A stretch of DNA of 10,065 nucleotides from Euperipatoides rowelli (GCA_003024985.2 PXIH01S0002056.1); one strand, 5' to 3'; numbered from the stretch's first letter, positions 1-7,990 are shown. Numbers and translations: made by a program. The notes: generated by a model not told the origin, from the letters alone.

Positions 1-1123
1 TTACATTTGACCTTTAAAACCTAAATTTCTTATTAGAAAAGCTTTCATCCAGAAGTTCTATTCCAAGTTAGTTACTTTTTAAAAATATAATAAATGATAT
101 GTCTATCAATGACTTCTCCATGTTTGGTGTATTCCTATTAAATTTTTAGTTTTGAAATAATAAAGTACAGTATCATGGAATGCTCTTGTTTTTTATCAAT
201 TTTCACCTACAGTATGCCACTATTTAAACTTAGTATGATCAATTTACATTAGAGATGAAAAAAAAATTATGACATTGGAAAACTTGATTTCAAATAGATT
301 TTAACACAAATGAAAAAGAAATGCCATGAATTTTTCTTCATTATATTTTTTTTTTTTTGCATTCTATTTTACTGTATAAATTGTTATAAAATTCATTATG
401 TTCTAAGCTAATAAAACATCTAAAAATTATCGGTTGAGAAGGACAAGACAGTAAACTAACATTTCCCAACATCATTTAAAGATAGGATTAAAAATTTAGC
501 ATTTTTACTTGTATCACTAATTTAAACTAGGTTCTGAATTTAATATATCAAGAAAATACAATTTCAAATGTCAGCGATTGCTGACTAGGCCTTAATGTCC
601 TACCATCAAAGTGGGCCCTCCCTCCCCCCAGGTGTGGTCACTTGCTACAGCATATACATACATACATACACTCAGTATATATAATTTTATTATATTTTGT
701 AATTTTTTTTTTTACAAAGACCGAAATGGGCTTTCTATACAGAACTCCTGACTGGGCCTTTTCTAGCCTGTCTAACATTGACTTCCAGTAAAATGAAAAC
801 AAGCTTTTAATGATCTTAGTGCAACTTTTCTGTAATCAGTGACAGACTTTAAGGTTTTGTTTGTTTCAATGTCTGCAAGTTTTTAAGTAAACTAATTGAT
901 TTTTTTTTTTTAATAAAAATGTAATCTTGACAAGAAGGAAATAGTTTAATATAATGAATGTTTTAATCGTTTGGATTAATACAAACCTACCGATTGTAAG
1001 AAAATACCTCTTATCTGTCGTATAATATATTTTTTAAAACGGTTTTATTTAAACATGACATGTTTTATAAGGCAACAGTGAAAGTTAAGTTTAGCATTCA
1101 ATGCAATTTATTTAGGTCTTTCA
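1..1123. other. AT-rich spacer, no gene recognised
   Basis: No open frame of useful length and no recognisable protein remnant is seen on either strand. The stretch holds long T and A runs (for example near 347-358 and 901-912), a short ATAC/CATA microsatellite near 652-671, and a small perfect hairpin at 570-585 (GTCAGC, loop GATT, GCTGAC). A less AT-rich patch near 580-645 contains a C-rich run but matches nothing I know. I read this as intergenic or intronic DNA. Confidence 0.6.
652..671. repeat. Short ATAC/CATA microsatellite
   Basis: About four to five consecutive ATAC-type tetranucleotide units are followed by an AT-rich run. This is a simple sequence repeat with no visible link to a gene. 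Confidence 0.7.
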
Positions 1124-2227
1124 TTAAAACATTCGCTGCGGATGACTTGTCCGAGTCAACACGAACTTTCACAATATGCTGATGACTCGAATCTGAGTCC
1201 ATTGTGTTACAAGTTTCAAAATGCAAATATGAATTGGGAAACAGTGTTAAACATATTTTTGTCATTTAGGCACATAAAATAGGAAATAAAAAAACATATT
1301 TCTGGATCGTTTGAAATTTTCTTTAGTTTTGGGGTCACTAATTTTATTTTCAAAATTTATCAAGCGATTCTGAAATTTGGAATTTCAGGTAGCGTAATAC
1401 AAATATAAAACATTTAGGAATAAAGTTATACATTTTTAAAATCAGAATTTAATGCAGGTTTTAAAAATCAACACCAAAAAAGTATCTCTAACGACAGAGA
1501 AACAGCAATGGAAAATGTTAAATTGGCTTTATTTTTTAACAGCCGACTTTTTGAAATCAAATCATAAAAAAATCTGTTTGTTGGAATTTTTTTTCTTTAT
1601 ACATTAAAATTTTTGACAAAAAAAATAGAACAAAAAATACTATTTGTTTTTTTCTATCTGTTATAGATTTTGAAATATTTAACAATGTATTAACGGGACA
1701 TACAATAAATACAAGCGTAATGAATGCCGACTTTTATAAATAAATTCATAAATAATCTGTTGGAATTTTTTTTCTTTGTATATTAAAATTCTTGACAAAA
1801 ATTAGAACAAAAATGACTGTTTTTTTTCTATCTGTTATAGATTTTGAAATATTTAACAATGTATTATTTGGACTTACAGTAAATACGAACGTAATGACTG
1901 CAAATTTAAAAAAAAAAAATCAAAAAAAAAACTTTGTTGGAAATCATTTCTGTTTATATATTATAATTCCTGATTAAAAACAGAATGTTTTGACATAATA
2001 ATTTGCATAAATGTGTGACTCGTATCCAAGTTTTTCAGCACACAGTAATAAAAATATTAGCCTTATGCGGCTGACTCAGATCTGAGACGCAGCCTAAATA
2101 TTACACCATATTTTATAATAATATTAAGTATTTATATAAAGATATATCTAAATGCATTTTATAAGAAAAAAAACTATTCCGCATATAGCGGAGTATTTCA
2201 AATTTGCTTCCGCAGCTAACGTGTTAA
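1124..2227. mobile_element. Non-autonomous piggyBac-like element (MITE)
   Basis: The stretch is bounded by TTAA at 1124-1127 and TTAA at 2224-2227, the target duplication expected of piggyBac elements. Just inside lie inverted ends: left AACATTCGCTGCGGA, and right, read on the minus strand, CACGTTAGCTGCGGA. They share the GCTGCGGA block and most other positions. Subterminal GACTC/GAGTC palindromes occur at both ends: TGACT/AGTCA at 1143-1158, GACTC/GAGTC at 1184-1199, and CTCAGATCTGAG at 2075-2086. A TCCGC/GCGGA hairpin lies at 2178-2192 near the right end. No transposase is visible in the roughly 1.1 kb interior, so the element must have been moved by an enzyme made elsewhere. The family assignment rests on TTAA plus the end pattern, not on a database match. 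Confidence 0.75.
1542..1985. repeat. Diverged tandem duplication inside the piggyBac-like element
   Basis: A unit of about 170-185 bp starting with GCCGACTTTT is present at 1542-1725 and again at about 1726-1897. Both copies contain a block reading TCTATCTGTTATAGATTTTG followed by AAATATTTAACAATGTATTA. A third, shorter and more diverged copy begins near 1898, recognisable by TTGTTGGAA followed by a T-rich stretch, and fades near 1985. The copies differ by small indels in A and T runs, so the duplication is not recent. The short plus-strand open frame at 1792-1977 lies across it and is not thought to be coding. Confidence 0.75.
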
Positions 2228-2879
2228 ATACAAACTGCAAATGTTAATTACGAAAAGAAGCCAATGTTTAAGTTACTGATTTCAGCAGATGATTTGCACT
2301 CCTCTTTGATTTGAACTCTTAATTTCTAAATACTTGTTCAAGTTTGAGATTAAGTACATATAGAGCACTGATCTGGTTTTTATAATGTTAAGGTTTGATT
2401 GTTGTGCTTTTAGAGATTCTTTTGTGAAGGATATTACTTTTAGTTGTGAGTGAACCATTTTTAAGAGCTGAATTTTTTAGGTAAAATTTTTATTTTAAAA
2501 AAAAAATTCGCAAATTAGTTTCGCAAAATTGAATATAAAATCACAAAAGTAAAATGTTTTTTTAAAAATGTGAACATTGCGACCATTCATTTTTTTTTCT
2601 TTTCTTTTTTTTGCATTAAGATGTGGGAAAGGATTATCTAGTTCTCAGAGAAATGATTTAACATGTCGAGCTCATTCTGTAAATAAAAATGAGTTTTATC
2701 AAGCATGATTGTGATACATCCAATTCATTAATACTAATGTTTATTTAAGACTAGAATTTTTTATATTGACTTTCAATATTACAGAAATTAAAAATATATA
2801 TGGTACAGTATATACCACTGTATTTGCTGAATTATTTCTAGCAATTTTTAGAGTACGGTATATTTTTTTATTCAGTATT
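2228..2879. other. AT-rich spacer, no gene recognised
   Basis: The stretch between two transposable elements has no credible open frame or RNA gene. It includes A/T runs and a patch near 2498-2535 with the repeated word TCGCAAA(A/T)T, which may be part of an old degraded repeat. Nothing else is supported. Confidence 0.55.
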
Positions 2880-3200
2880 AAATTATTAGGAAGTGCTTAT
2901 TCCTAAGGGGGTTGAAATACTTTCCTACCATAGTCCTTAGTCCTACGGGGTGCACTTAATTGAACGGATCATTTTCTCATGCATAGAATCGTAAACATTA
3001 TAGATTATTGTATTAAAATTCAAATTTGCGTTTTAAAATCAGAAAGTGCTGTATAAGTGATCACGTTTTATGTAATAGCGTATTTAATTTAAAAAGATAT
3101 CCATTCCATAATTTCAGTTAACATTCAGTTAGCGTTGGGGATTTACCCTGCATGCATAGTTCACTCTACCCCCGTAGGAATAATGGCAGCCAAATTATTA
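2880..3200. mobile_element. 303-bp inverted-repeat MITE with 9-bp target duplication
   Basis: Identical 9-bp direct repeats AAATTATTA lie at 2880-2888 and 3192-3200. Flush inside them are 27-bp inverted ends at 2889-2915 and 3165-3191. Both begin with GG, and they match at 20 of 27 positions; the core TTATTCCTA(A/C)GGGGGT(T/A)GA matches at 17 of 19. The interior is too short to encode a transposase, so this is a MITE. A 9-bp duplication fits Mutator-like elements, and a GG start with an 8-9-bp duplication also fits Merlin elements. I cannot choose between them. A further TCCTACGGGG at 2941-2950 repeats the core of the inverted end inside the left arm. The direct repeat is AT-rich, so its weight comes from sitting exactly at the aligned ends. 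Confidence 0.65.
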
Positions 3201-3320
3201 ATCAGATGTCTCTTGTTTTCTAAATTGTCTTTTATTAAGCATGGCGTTGAGAATGGAAAAATGCTTAGCGGAAGTAGTACAATAACTTGGACGCAACCAC
3301 TTAATTTCGATAATTTTTTT

Positions 3321-3362
3321 AATACTGTATTTTTTATTCTTTGTTATTTTAATACTGTATTA
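3321..3362. repeat. Partial tandem repeat with a 30-bp period
   Basis: The word AATACTGTATT occurs at 3321 and again at 3351. The spacing of exactly 30 bp and the shared preceding T-rich context suggest one and a fraction copies of a short tandem duplication. Confidence 0.5.
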
Positions 3363-3364
3363 TT

Positions 3365-3389
3365 TAACCTTTAAATTAATTAAAGGTTA
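3365..3389. repeat. Perfect 10-bp stem hairpin
   Basis: TAACCTTTAA (3365-3374) and TTAAAGGTTA (3380-3389) are exact reverse complements around a 5-nt ATTAA loop. No T-run after a GC stem and no gene in front support a terminator reading. It may be a small palindrome or the remains of an inverted-repeat element. Confidence 0.6.
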
Positions 3390-4377
3390 GTGTAGAATTT
3401 CATCAGAAGGCCAATAATAAATCATTTTAAAAAATTAGAAGAAAAAAAATGTTTGACTAATCATTTTTACTTTCCCGACTCTGGCAAACTGCTACATTTT
3501 TAACTTGCCTGACCTATTTCCTTACTAGCCACGGGCTAATCGGGCATGGTAATTTTCGAGCTCTATACTTTATTTTGTTTTATTTTTTCTCGTTCTAGTT
3601 CAGCATTTCTCTTCAAGTTTTTAATAAATTTTATCTTAATGTTTTCATTAAAGAAAAATGTGATATTTATTTCATAGTTATAAATTACGCTCTGAAATTT
3701 TGATTTTTATTGAAAACTTGTTTTTCTTGTATGGCAATTCATACCATTTGTTGTCCAGCATTCCAGTTAGTAAACAATTTATCACCCATTTTGTTTGCTG
3801 TATATATCTGTTTGCGAGGGGAACTACTGAGCTGAATGCTTTGTGTACTACTCATTCTAGCATCACATTTAAATATCAAATTATTTTAAAATATGACATT
3901 TATTATTATTAAACTGTTAGTTGTGTATATTTATTTATGTGTAATGCTTTTATCCTGCTTGAGATATTTCATATTGTTCATATTTGATTTTGCAAATAAG
4001 ATTTCAAATTATTTAGAATTTAATATCTACATGTCAACATTCCCTTTTGTTCTCCACCAGCTCCCCTTGCTATGGTTTTAATCCCCTAAACCAGGCCTGG
4101 GCAACAGTTTCGGCACGAGGGCCAGATTGAAAATTTATAATTCTCTGCGGGCCAGGCCGGTCTTCAGAACTAACCGAAACAAAGATGCAGCGAGGGGCAA
4201 GGGGTCTCCTAGAATTTTATTTTAAATTTATGTTTAAATAATTCAATTTTGTCACTTGAAAGAGAATACACAGTGCACATACAGCATATACTGTGTAATT
4301 GTTTTATTTCTGAAAGCAGCTTATAATTATTGTACTAAGGCCTATGTGTGTGTACAGATATATCCACCCTTCCATCT

Positions 4378-4423
4378 ATATAATATAGATAGATAGATAC
4401 CATAGAAGATAGATACCATAGAT
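4378..4423. repeat. GATA-type microsatellite, left part
   Basis: Imperfect TAGA/GATA units interrupted by CCATA lie just before the inner hAT end. The same pattern resumes at 5458, so the two parts were one tract before the insertion. Confidence 0.7.
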
Positions 4424-4886
4424 AGCATTTCACAATTAAATTCAGACACAGAACCCTTTTATATTTTATAAAATATAATGGAACCCCTATATATTTTAGT
4501 GTAGCTTGCACGTAAAAAAAAAATGCGCCACAGGCAAAAATTTTTTTGCTCAAAGTCAAATAACTTTAAATTTGTCCTCTTTCATGTCCCATAAATAAAT
4601 GCAGCCTCCCTGGTTTTTTATAATGTCTATGCCCTGTATACATGATTGTCATGTGAAGAATGATAAGGTTTCCTCAAACTATTTATTTTAATTATAAAAG
4701 ATTTAAGTCTAGGCTTATATAGTGATATAATTATGAAGAGTCTGATACAATTATTCTAATTATCTCAGACTTATTGTTTATTATTACCGTAGTATAAAAA
4801 ATACAAAAATAAAATTTAAAGTTTAAAAAAATATGAAAGTTTGTTTCACTTTTTCACGTGCATATAATCGTATTACCGATACAAAT

Positions 4887-5244
4887 TACAAAGGCAGAGC
4901 TTAACCAATCGCAGTGCGTAACCACTCAGCTGTTTGTACGATATTTTTAAGTCAGTGGTTTGCACATTGTTTCCTATTATTTACCGTAGGTAGGTAGGTA
5001 CAGTAGTTGTATACAGCCGTTGTAATTTGCAGGTTCTGGATTACATACAAAGGCAGTTTATTATTATTGAGTTTATTAATAAAACAATTTAAATTACATG
5101 GTATAAAATACGATGTATTGTGAATATAAAGATCTTAAAGCAGCTCGTTTAATACACAAGGTGTGCAGTAAAAATGCCCTGACCCAAATATTGTTTCTTG
5201 CGCGAGTATGTTTCTGCTCTGTGACTAAACTACGATATTTTTAA
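4887..5244. repeat. Paired direct repeats inside the inner hAT element
   Basis: TACAAAGGCAG occurs at 4887-4897 and 5046-5056, and TACGATATTTTTAA occurs at 4937-4950 and 5231-5244. Both are exact. They could be the trace of an internal duplication or repeated binding motifs. Their spacing differs (159 and 294 bp), so a single clean tandem duplication does not explain both. Confidence 0.5.
4984..5000. repeat. Short TAGG/GTAG microsatellite
   Basis: Three to four consecutive GTAG units lie inside the inner hAT element. It is a simple repeat with no other support. Confidence 0.5.
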
Positions 5245-5457
5245 ATCAAATTTTAAACAATATTATATTATTTATGGAATTTTGATAATTTAGGCATTTA
5301 TTCTAGTAAAGAAAATGTAATTATTTAGCCTTATTGTGCTACAATATTTTTAACTTTTAAAGTATAAAATTTTTTAAATTTTCTCATTTTTTTGCGGAAC
5401 CTTGATTTTGTCTCACGGAACCCTGGGTTTCCAGGGAACACCAATTGGGACACGCTG

Positions 5458-5620
5458 CCGTAGATAGATACCATAGAGAGAGATACATATAGATACATAC
5501 AGATAGACAGAAAGATAGATATAGATAGCTAGAAATGGAGAGCAATAGATAATGAGAAATAGTGATAGAGAAATAAAGGAATAGTGAGAGGGTTAGATAG
5601 AAACAGAGAGAGACACTGTT
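5458..5620. repeat. GATA/GAGA-type microsatellite, right part
   Basis: This is a long purine-rich degenerate tract of GATA, GATAC and GAGA units. Its start (TAGATAGATACCATAGA) repeats the sequence left of the inner hAT insertion, showing that the tract predates that insertion. It belongs to the interior of the outer hAT element. Confidence 0.75.
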
Positions 5621-6130
5621 TTTATTTATTTTTTTAAAAAAAAACCCCTAAATTCTGGATAATCAAACCTATAGTTTATAAGTTTTCAAATAAAACGGGG
5701 GAGGGATATTAAAATAAACAGTTCATTTTAAAATGATTACCAAGGACAGCCGAAAATGACACCAATAATAAACTATTAATTTTGTTAAAAATAATAAAAG
5801 TACTTTAAGAAGCTCTACTGTAATTTTCTTAAAAGGGGAAAAAGTACAAACATTGGGTAGTTTATTATTTTAAAGATGATTAGATTTGAATAATTTTTCA
5901 TCATTTATAATTTCTTTTAAAGATCAATAACATTAAATGCTATTAAAAAAAAAAACATTACGAGATCTTAGCTGACAGGTAATCGTTTATTGCCTTTCAT
6001 TTCAATTAGACACAATGTGACTAAGGCGTTACGTAACTTTGTTTTATTAATTATTCTTTATTAAATTTATTCTGGGAAAGATGCAATATATTATGTTTAA
6101 TTACTGCATACTATTATATATTGTGTGTAA
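5621..6130. other. AT-rich interior of the outer hAT element, no coding remnant
   Basis: The stretch is AT-rich with many A and T runs and no credible open frame. It belongs to the right arm of the element that ends at 6270. Nothing else is recognised. Confidence 0.5.
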
Positions 6131-6278
6131 TCATTTAAAATAATAGCAAAGATAATAAAACATGTTAGATAGAATTTGCTCCTTTAATGATAATGACATT
6201 TTAAACTTTATAAATTTACGATTGATCGCGGGCCGGTTCTGGCACACGTACTGTATGTTACCCATGCCTGTCCTAAAC

Positions 6279-6726
6279 AATGGAGACCTACCTGTATCAG
6301 CCATAACAGTAACTTGTTTCTCATCCATTTTTCCACTTGTCCTGCATTGCGTTTTCATATTAAGTGCTCTGACTTGTGATTAGTATTTTTCTGACTTGTG
6401 ATTAGTATTTTTAATTGATTATTGATTGGTTTAATTATTGGTGAATTTATTTTTCTAATCAAACTACTCATGAAATTAATGCACTTTAATGGATTTGTTC
6501 AGCCTTTTCAATCAACAGAACTTAGGACCAGTTTAACTTACCATGGATTATTAAAATATGTAAATATCTTTTTCATGAAGTTCGTAACATCTAGAACTTG
6601 ACCAGGAGACTTGAAATCCAACGACTGCAGCTGAAAGCATATAAATTATATTGCTCCTGAAACTTAGAAATTTCCACCTTTAGAGAAGATATAAATTTTA
6701 TAAGAAAAACTTAAAATTTTCTCAAG
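6279..6726. other. Spacer right of the hAT element
   Basis: The stretch is mostly without recognisable content apart from the 22-bp tandem duplication at 6369-6412. A possible exon-like segment on the minus strand close to the transposon (about 6287-6353) is discussed as a finding; it is too weak to annotate as a gene. Overlapping plus- and minus-strand open frames here cross the transposon boundary and are not thought real. Confidence 0.45.
6369..6412. repeat. Perfect 2 x 22-bp tandem duplication
   Basis: Positions 6369-6390 and 6391-6412 are identical 22-mers beginning CTGACTTGTGATTAG. Identity with no mismatch suggests a recent event such as replication slippage. Confidence 0.9.
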
Positions 6727-6888
6727 ATGCCTAGATGGACTGAAGAAGAGATAGATTGTATAGTCAGAATAATTTATCTGAAAAGCATAACATTTATCCG
6801 AAATAATCCTAACACTACCAGTCAGCTGAGGAAGAAGATAATCAAACTGGACCAGCCAAAACTTAAAGATGATGAAAATAACCATTAA
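6727..6888 (+). pseudogene. Short frame with a Myb/SANT-like start (53 codons), possible remnant
   Basis: From an ATG at 6727 to TAA at 6886-6888 the frame codes 53 residues beginning MPRWTEEEIDCIVRI. The opening R-W-T-x-E-E resembles the first helix of Myb/SANT DNA-binding domains, which occur in some transposases, in accessory proteins of Harbinger-type elements and in the N-terminal region of R2/NeSL-type retrotransposons. The rest is charged (K and D/E rich near the C-terminus), but I do not see the later tryptophans of a full Myb repeat. The same frame stays mostly open upstream from about 6600, broken by stops, which would fit a decayed coding segment. No promoter, splice sites or partner gene are visible. 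It may be chance; I give it only because the first residues are unusual for this AT-rich background. Confidence 0.3.
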
Positions 6889-7644
6889 ACGAACATTTCC
6901 ATAAATCAAAGGAAGATTTTATACTAGCCGTCTTTACATTCTACTAACAAATTTAATCTGCTACCAGATCAAGTAATTTCTAACATACCATGTTAGCTTT
7001 AATAAATTATAAAAATATTTTTTATGCAATTTTACTGCACCCTGATCATTAACCTCTGCAAATATCACTATTTTATAGTTTAAAAGTCACATAAAAACAC
7101 TCTCCCTATTAAAAATCTAGATGAATTTCAGTCGCACACGTCATTTGAAAGTCTTTTTGTATACAGAAAACACCCTCTGACGCCAGGACCCGGAAAAAAT
7201 AGAACGGTTATTGGCAACCCCATGGAACAAACCGGTCCCCAGGGCCCCATGTCTTGAGTTACAGCAATCCTGTGTGCTACAGACAACCACTGTACCTCCA
7301 CAATTTTATTGCAAAATTACGTTGTCTGCTGTCTATAAGCCTAGCTTAGTAGGTGCAACCTTTACTTGTATCTCTTCATAGCCCTAGTAAATTGGGCCCA
7401 CTAGTCTGCCTATTCTTCCTATAGTGTAGCCATGCCCCTGATCATCCCAATATTTCTACTGAACATCTATAGCCTTTGGTGGGATCAATCAACTTATTTT
7501 TTTTTTAAATAAAATTAATCAACTTTGACAGTATGCAAATACAAGCTTGAATAATAATGTGAAGCTAACATGAGTAACAAATAAATAATTTCAAATACAT
7601 ATACAAAGAATATCAGCGTACAAGGCATGAATTTAAATACAGAA
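6889..7644. other. Spacer with a GC-richer island, no gene recognised
   Basis: From 6889 to about 7130 the sequence is ordinary AT-rich spacer. From about 7140 to 7480 it is clearly less AT-rich, with patches such as ACCGGTCCCCAGGGCCCCAT near 7230. No open frame, tRNA-like boxes or transposon ends could be fixed to it. From about 7490 the AT-rich sequence resumes up to the first SINE. Confidence 0.5.
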
Positions 7645-7770
7645 CTGTACAGCTCCTGTGGTCTAATCTGTTGGTAGCCGGAGCTTGTGCATGTAAGGGT
7701 TGTAGGTTCGATCCTCGGCAGCCCTGGTGCAGAAAATGGCAAGTTTTCTTTTGATTTCAGCACACACTGG
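7645..7770 (+). mobile_element. tRNA-derived SINE, plus strand (copy 1)
   Basis: An A-box-like segment lies at about 7659-7677 (TGGTCTAATCTGTTGGTAG) and a B box, GGTTCGATCC, at 7705-7714; it is one base short of the GGTTCGANTCC consensus. Spacing and order are those of a tRNA-type RNA polymerase III promoter. A body follows ending in T-rich sequence. The tRNA fold is not intact, so this is a SINE head and not a tRNA gene. Ends are approximate because no target duplication was found. The minus-strand open frame over this copy is the antisense of the tRNA-like head. Confidence 0.75.
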
Positions 7771-7817
7771 GGATTTATTTTTTAATCATCATCTATAGAT
7801 ATCAAATGTACAATATG

Positions 7818-7990
7818 TCCTGACTTGGTGGTTCAGTCTGTAGCGATGCTGGCTGCTATCTAGCCGAGGTTATATGCTGGGAATACCACCGGTTCAATTC
7901 CCAGTTAAACCAGTATAGAAGTTTTTCCCTGGCTTCGAACATCTTGCTAAGGGTTTTTTACTCAGTACGCTGGCTCTTTAAGAACCTGTA
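7818..7990 (+). mobile_element. tRNA-derived SINE, plus strand (copy 2)
   Basis: An A-box-like segment at about 7826-7844 (TGGTGGTTCAGTCTGTAGC) is followed by a B box GGTTCAATTCC at 7891-7901, which fits the GGTTCRANTCC consensus exactly. The 3' body runs through a GGCTTCGAAC patch near 7931 to about 7990. The head resembles the SINE head at 9931, so the two may belong to one family. The borders are estimates. Confidence 0.8.

Larger units (their letters stand above)
3201..4083. other. Spacer between elements, no gene recognised
   Basis: Several open frames of 60-80 codons cross this stretch on the plus strand, but their translations are low-complexity, rich in F, I, L and Y, and show no domain. 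A moderately GC-richer patch at about 3474-3560 contains TAGCC-ACG-GGCTA and looks like a fragment of an older repeat. The stretch ends at the left target duplication of the hAT element at 4084-4091. Confidence 0.5.
4424..5457. mobile_element. Inner hAT-type MITE inserted in the GATA tract
   Basis: The right end, read on the minus strand from 5457, is CAGCGTGTCCCAATTGGTG followed by TTCC and GGAACCC-type motifs, a pattern familiar from hAT elements. The left end from 4424 reads AGCATTTCACAATT, agreeing at 11 of 14 positions when aligned from the second base. The 8-bp flanks are CCATAGAT (4416-4423) and CCGTAGAT (5458-5465), one base different. The left end appears to lack its first C, or the boundary slipped in the microsatellite, so the exact left border is uncertain by a base. 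The flanks are repetitive, which weakens the duplication as evidence. GGAACCC-like words also occur on the left side near 4450-4486. No coding remnant is visible. Confidence 0.6.
4084..6278. mobile_element. hAT-type DNA transposon, non-autonomous, carrying a nested insertion
   Basis: The left end at 4092 reads CAGGCCTGGGCAACA. The right end, read on the minus strand from 6270, is CAGGCATGGGTAACA, matching at 13 of 15 positions. The 8-bp flanks are CCCTAAAC (4084-4091) and TCCTAAAC (6271-6278), differing at one base. An 8-bp duplication plus CAG-starting ends is the hAT signature. Both arms carry the GGGCC/GGCC-rich subterminal sequence common in hAT elements, near 4129-4155 and 6228-6237. No transposase remnant is seen. 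The length is 2,179 bp, but about 1.04 kb of that is a second hAT-type element at 4424-5457 with its own target duplication, so the original element was about 1.1 kb. A 7-bp stem hairpin (ACACAGT/ACTGTGT) lies at 4268-4296. Confidence 0.75.

Noticed and set aside
1792-1977. Plus-strand open frame of 61 codons
   Set aside because: It lies across the internal duplication of the piggyBac-like element; the sister copy at 1542-1725 does not keep the same frame.
3135-3374. Plus-strand open frame of 79 codons
   Set aside because: It begins inside the 303-bp MITE, crosses its right inverted end and target duplication, and ends in F/N/L-rich low-complexity sequence.
3700-4081. Two overlapping plus-strand open frames of 70 and 62 codons
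   Set aside because: The translations are rich in F, I, L and Y as expected of AT-rich DNA, with no motif, no splice context and no supporting neighbour.
4320-4350. Possible right end of the hAT element near 4341 (AAGGCCTA)
   Set aside because: Only the GGCCT core resembles the end at 4092, and the flanks give no 8-bp duplication; the end at 6270 is far better.
4335-4559. Minus-strand open frame of 74 codons
   Set aside because: It spans the GATA tract and the left boundary of the inner hAT element, so it cannot be an ancestral gene.
6131-6358. Minus-strand open frame of 75 codons
   Set aside because: It runs across the right end of the outer hAT element at 6270 and ends in low-complexity residues; only the part before the transposon is considered, as a weak exon candidate.
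6664-6909. Minus-strand open frame of 81 codons
   Set aside because: It is hydrophobic and without motif; the opposite strand carries the more protein-like RWTEEE frame.
7185-7260. hAT end in the GC-richer island
   Set aside because: GGCAACCCCATGG-like words recall hAT subterminal sequence, but no CAG terminus, partner end or 8-bp duplication was found.
7659-7714. Functional tRNA gene
   Set aside because: A and B boxes are present, but no full cloverleaf with acceptor and anticodon stems can be drawn; the context is a SINE. The same holds for 7826-7901 and 8306-8364.
7515-7763. Minus-strand open frame of 82 codons
   Set aside because: Its N-terminal half is the antisense translation of the SINE head at 7645 and the rest is hydrophobic AT-rich translation; no domain is present.
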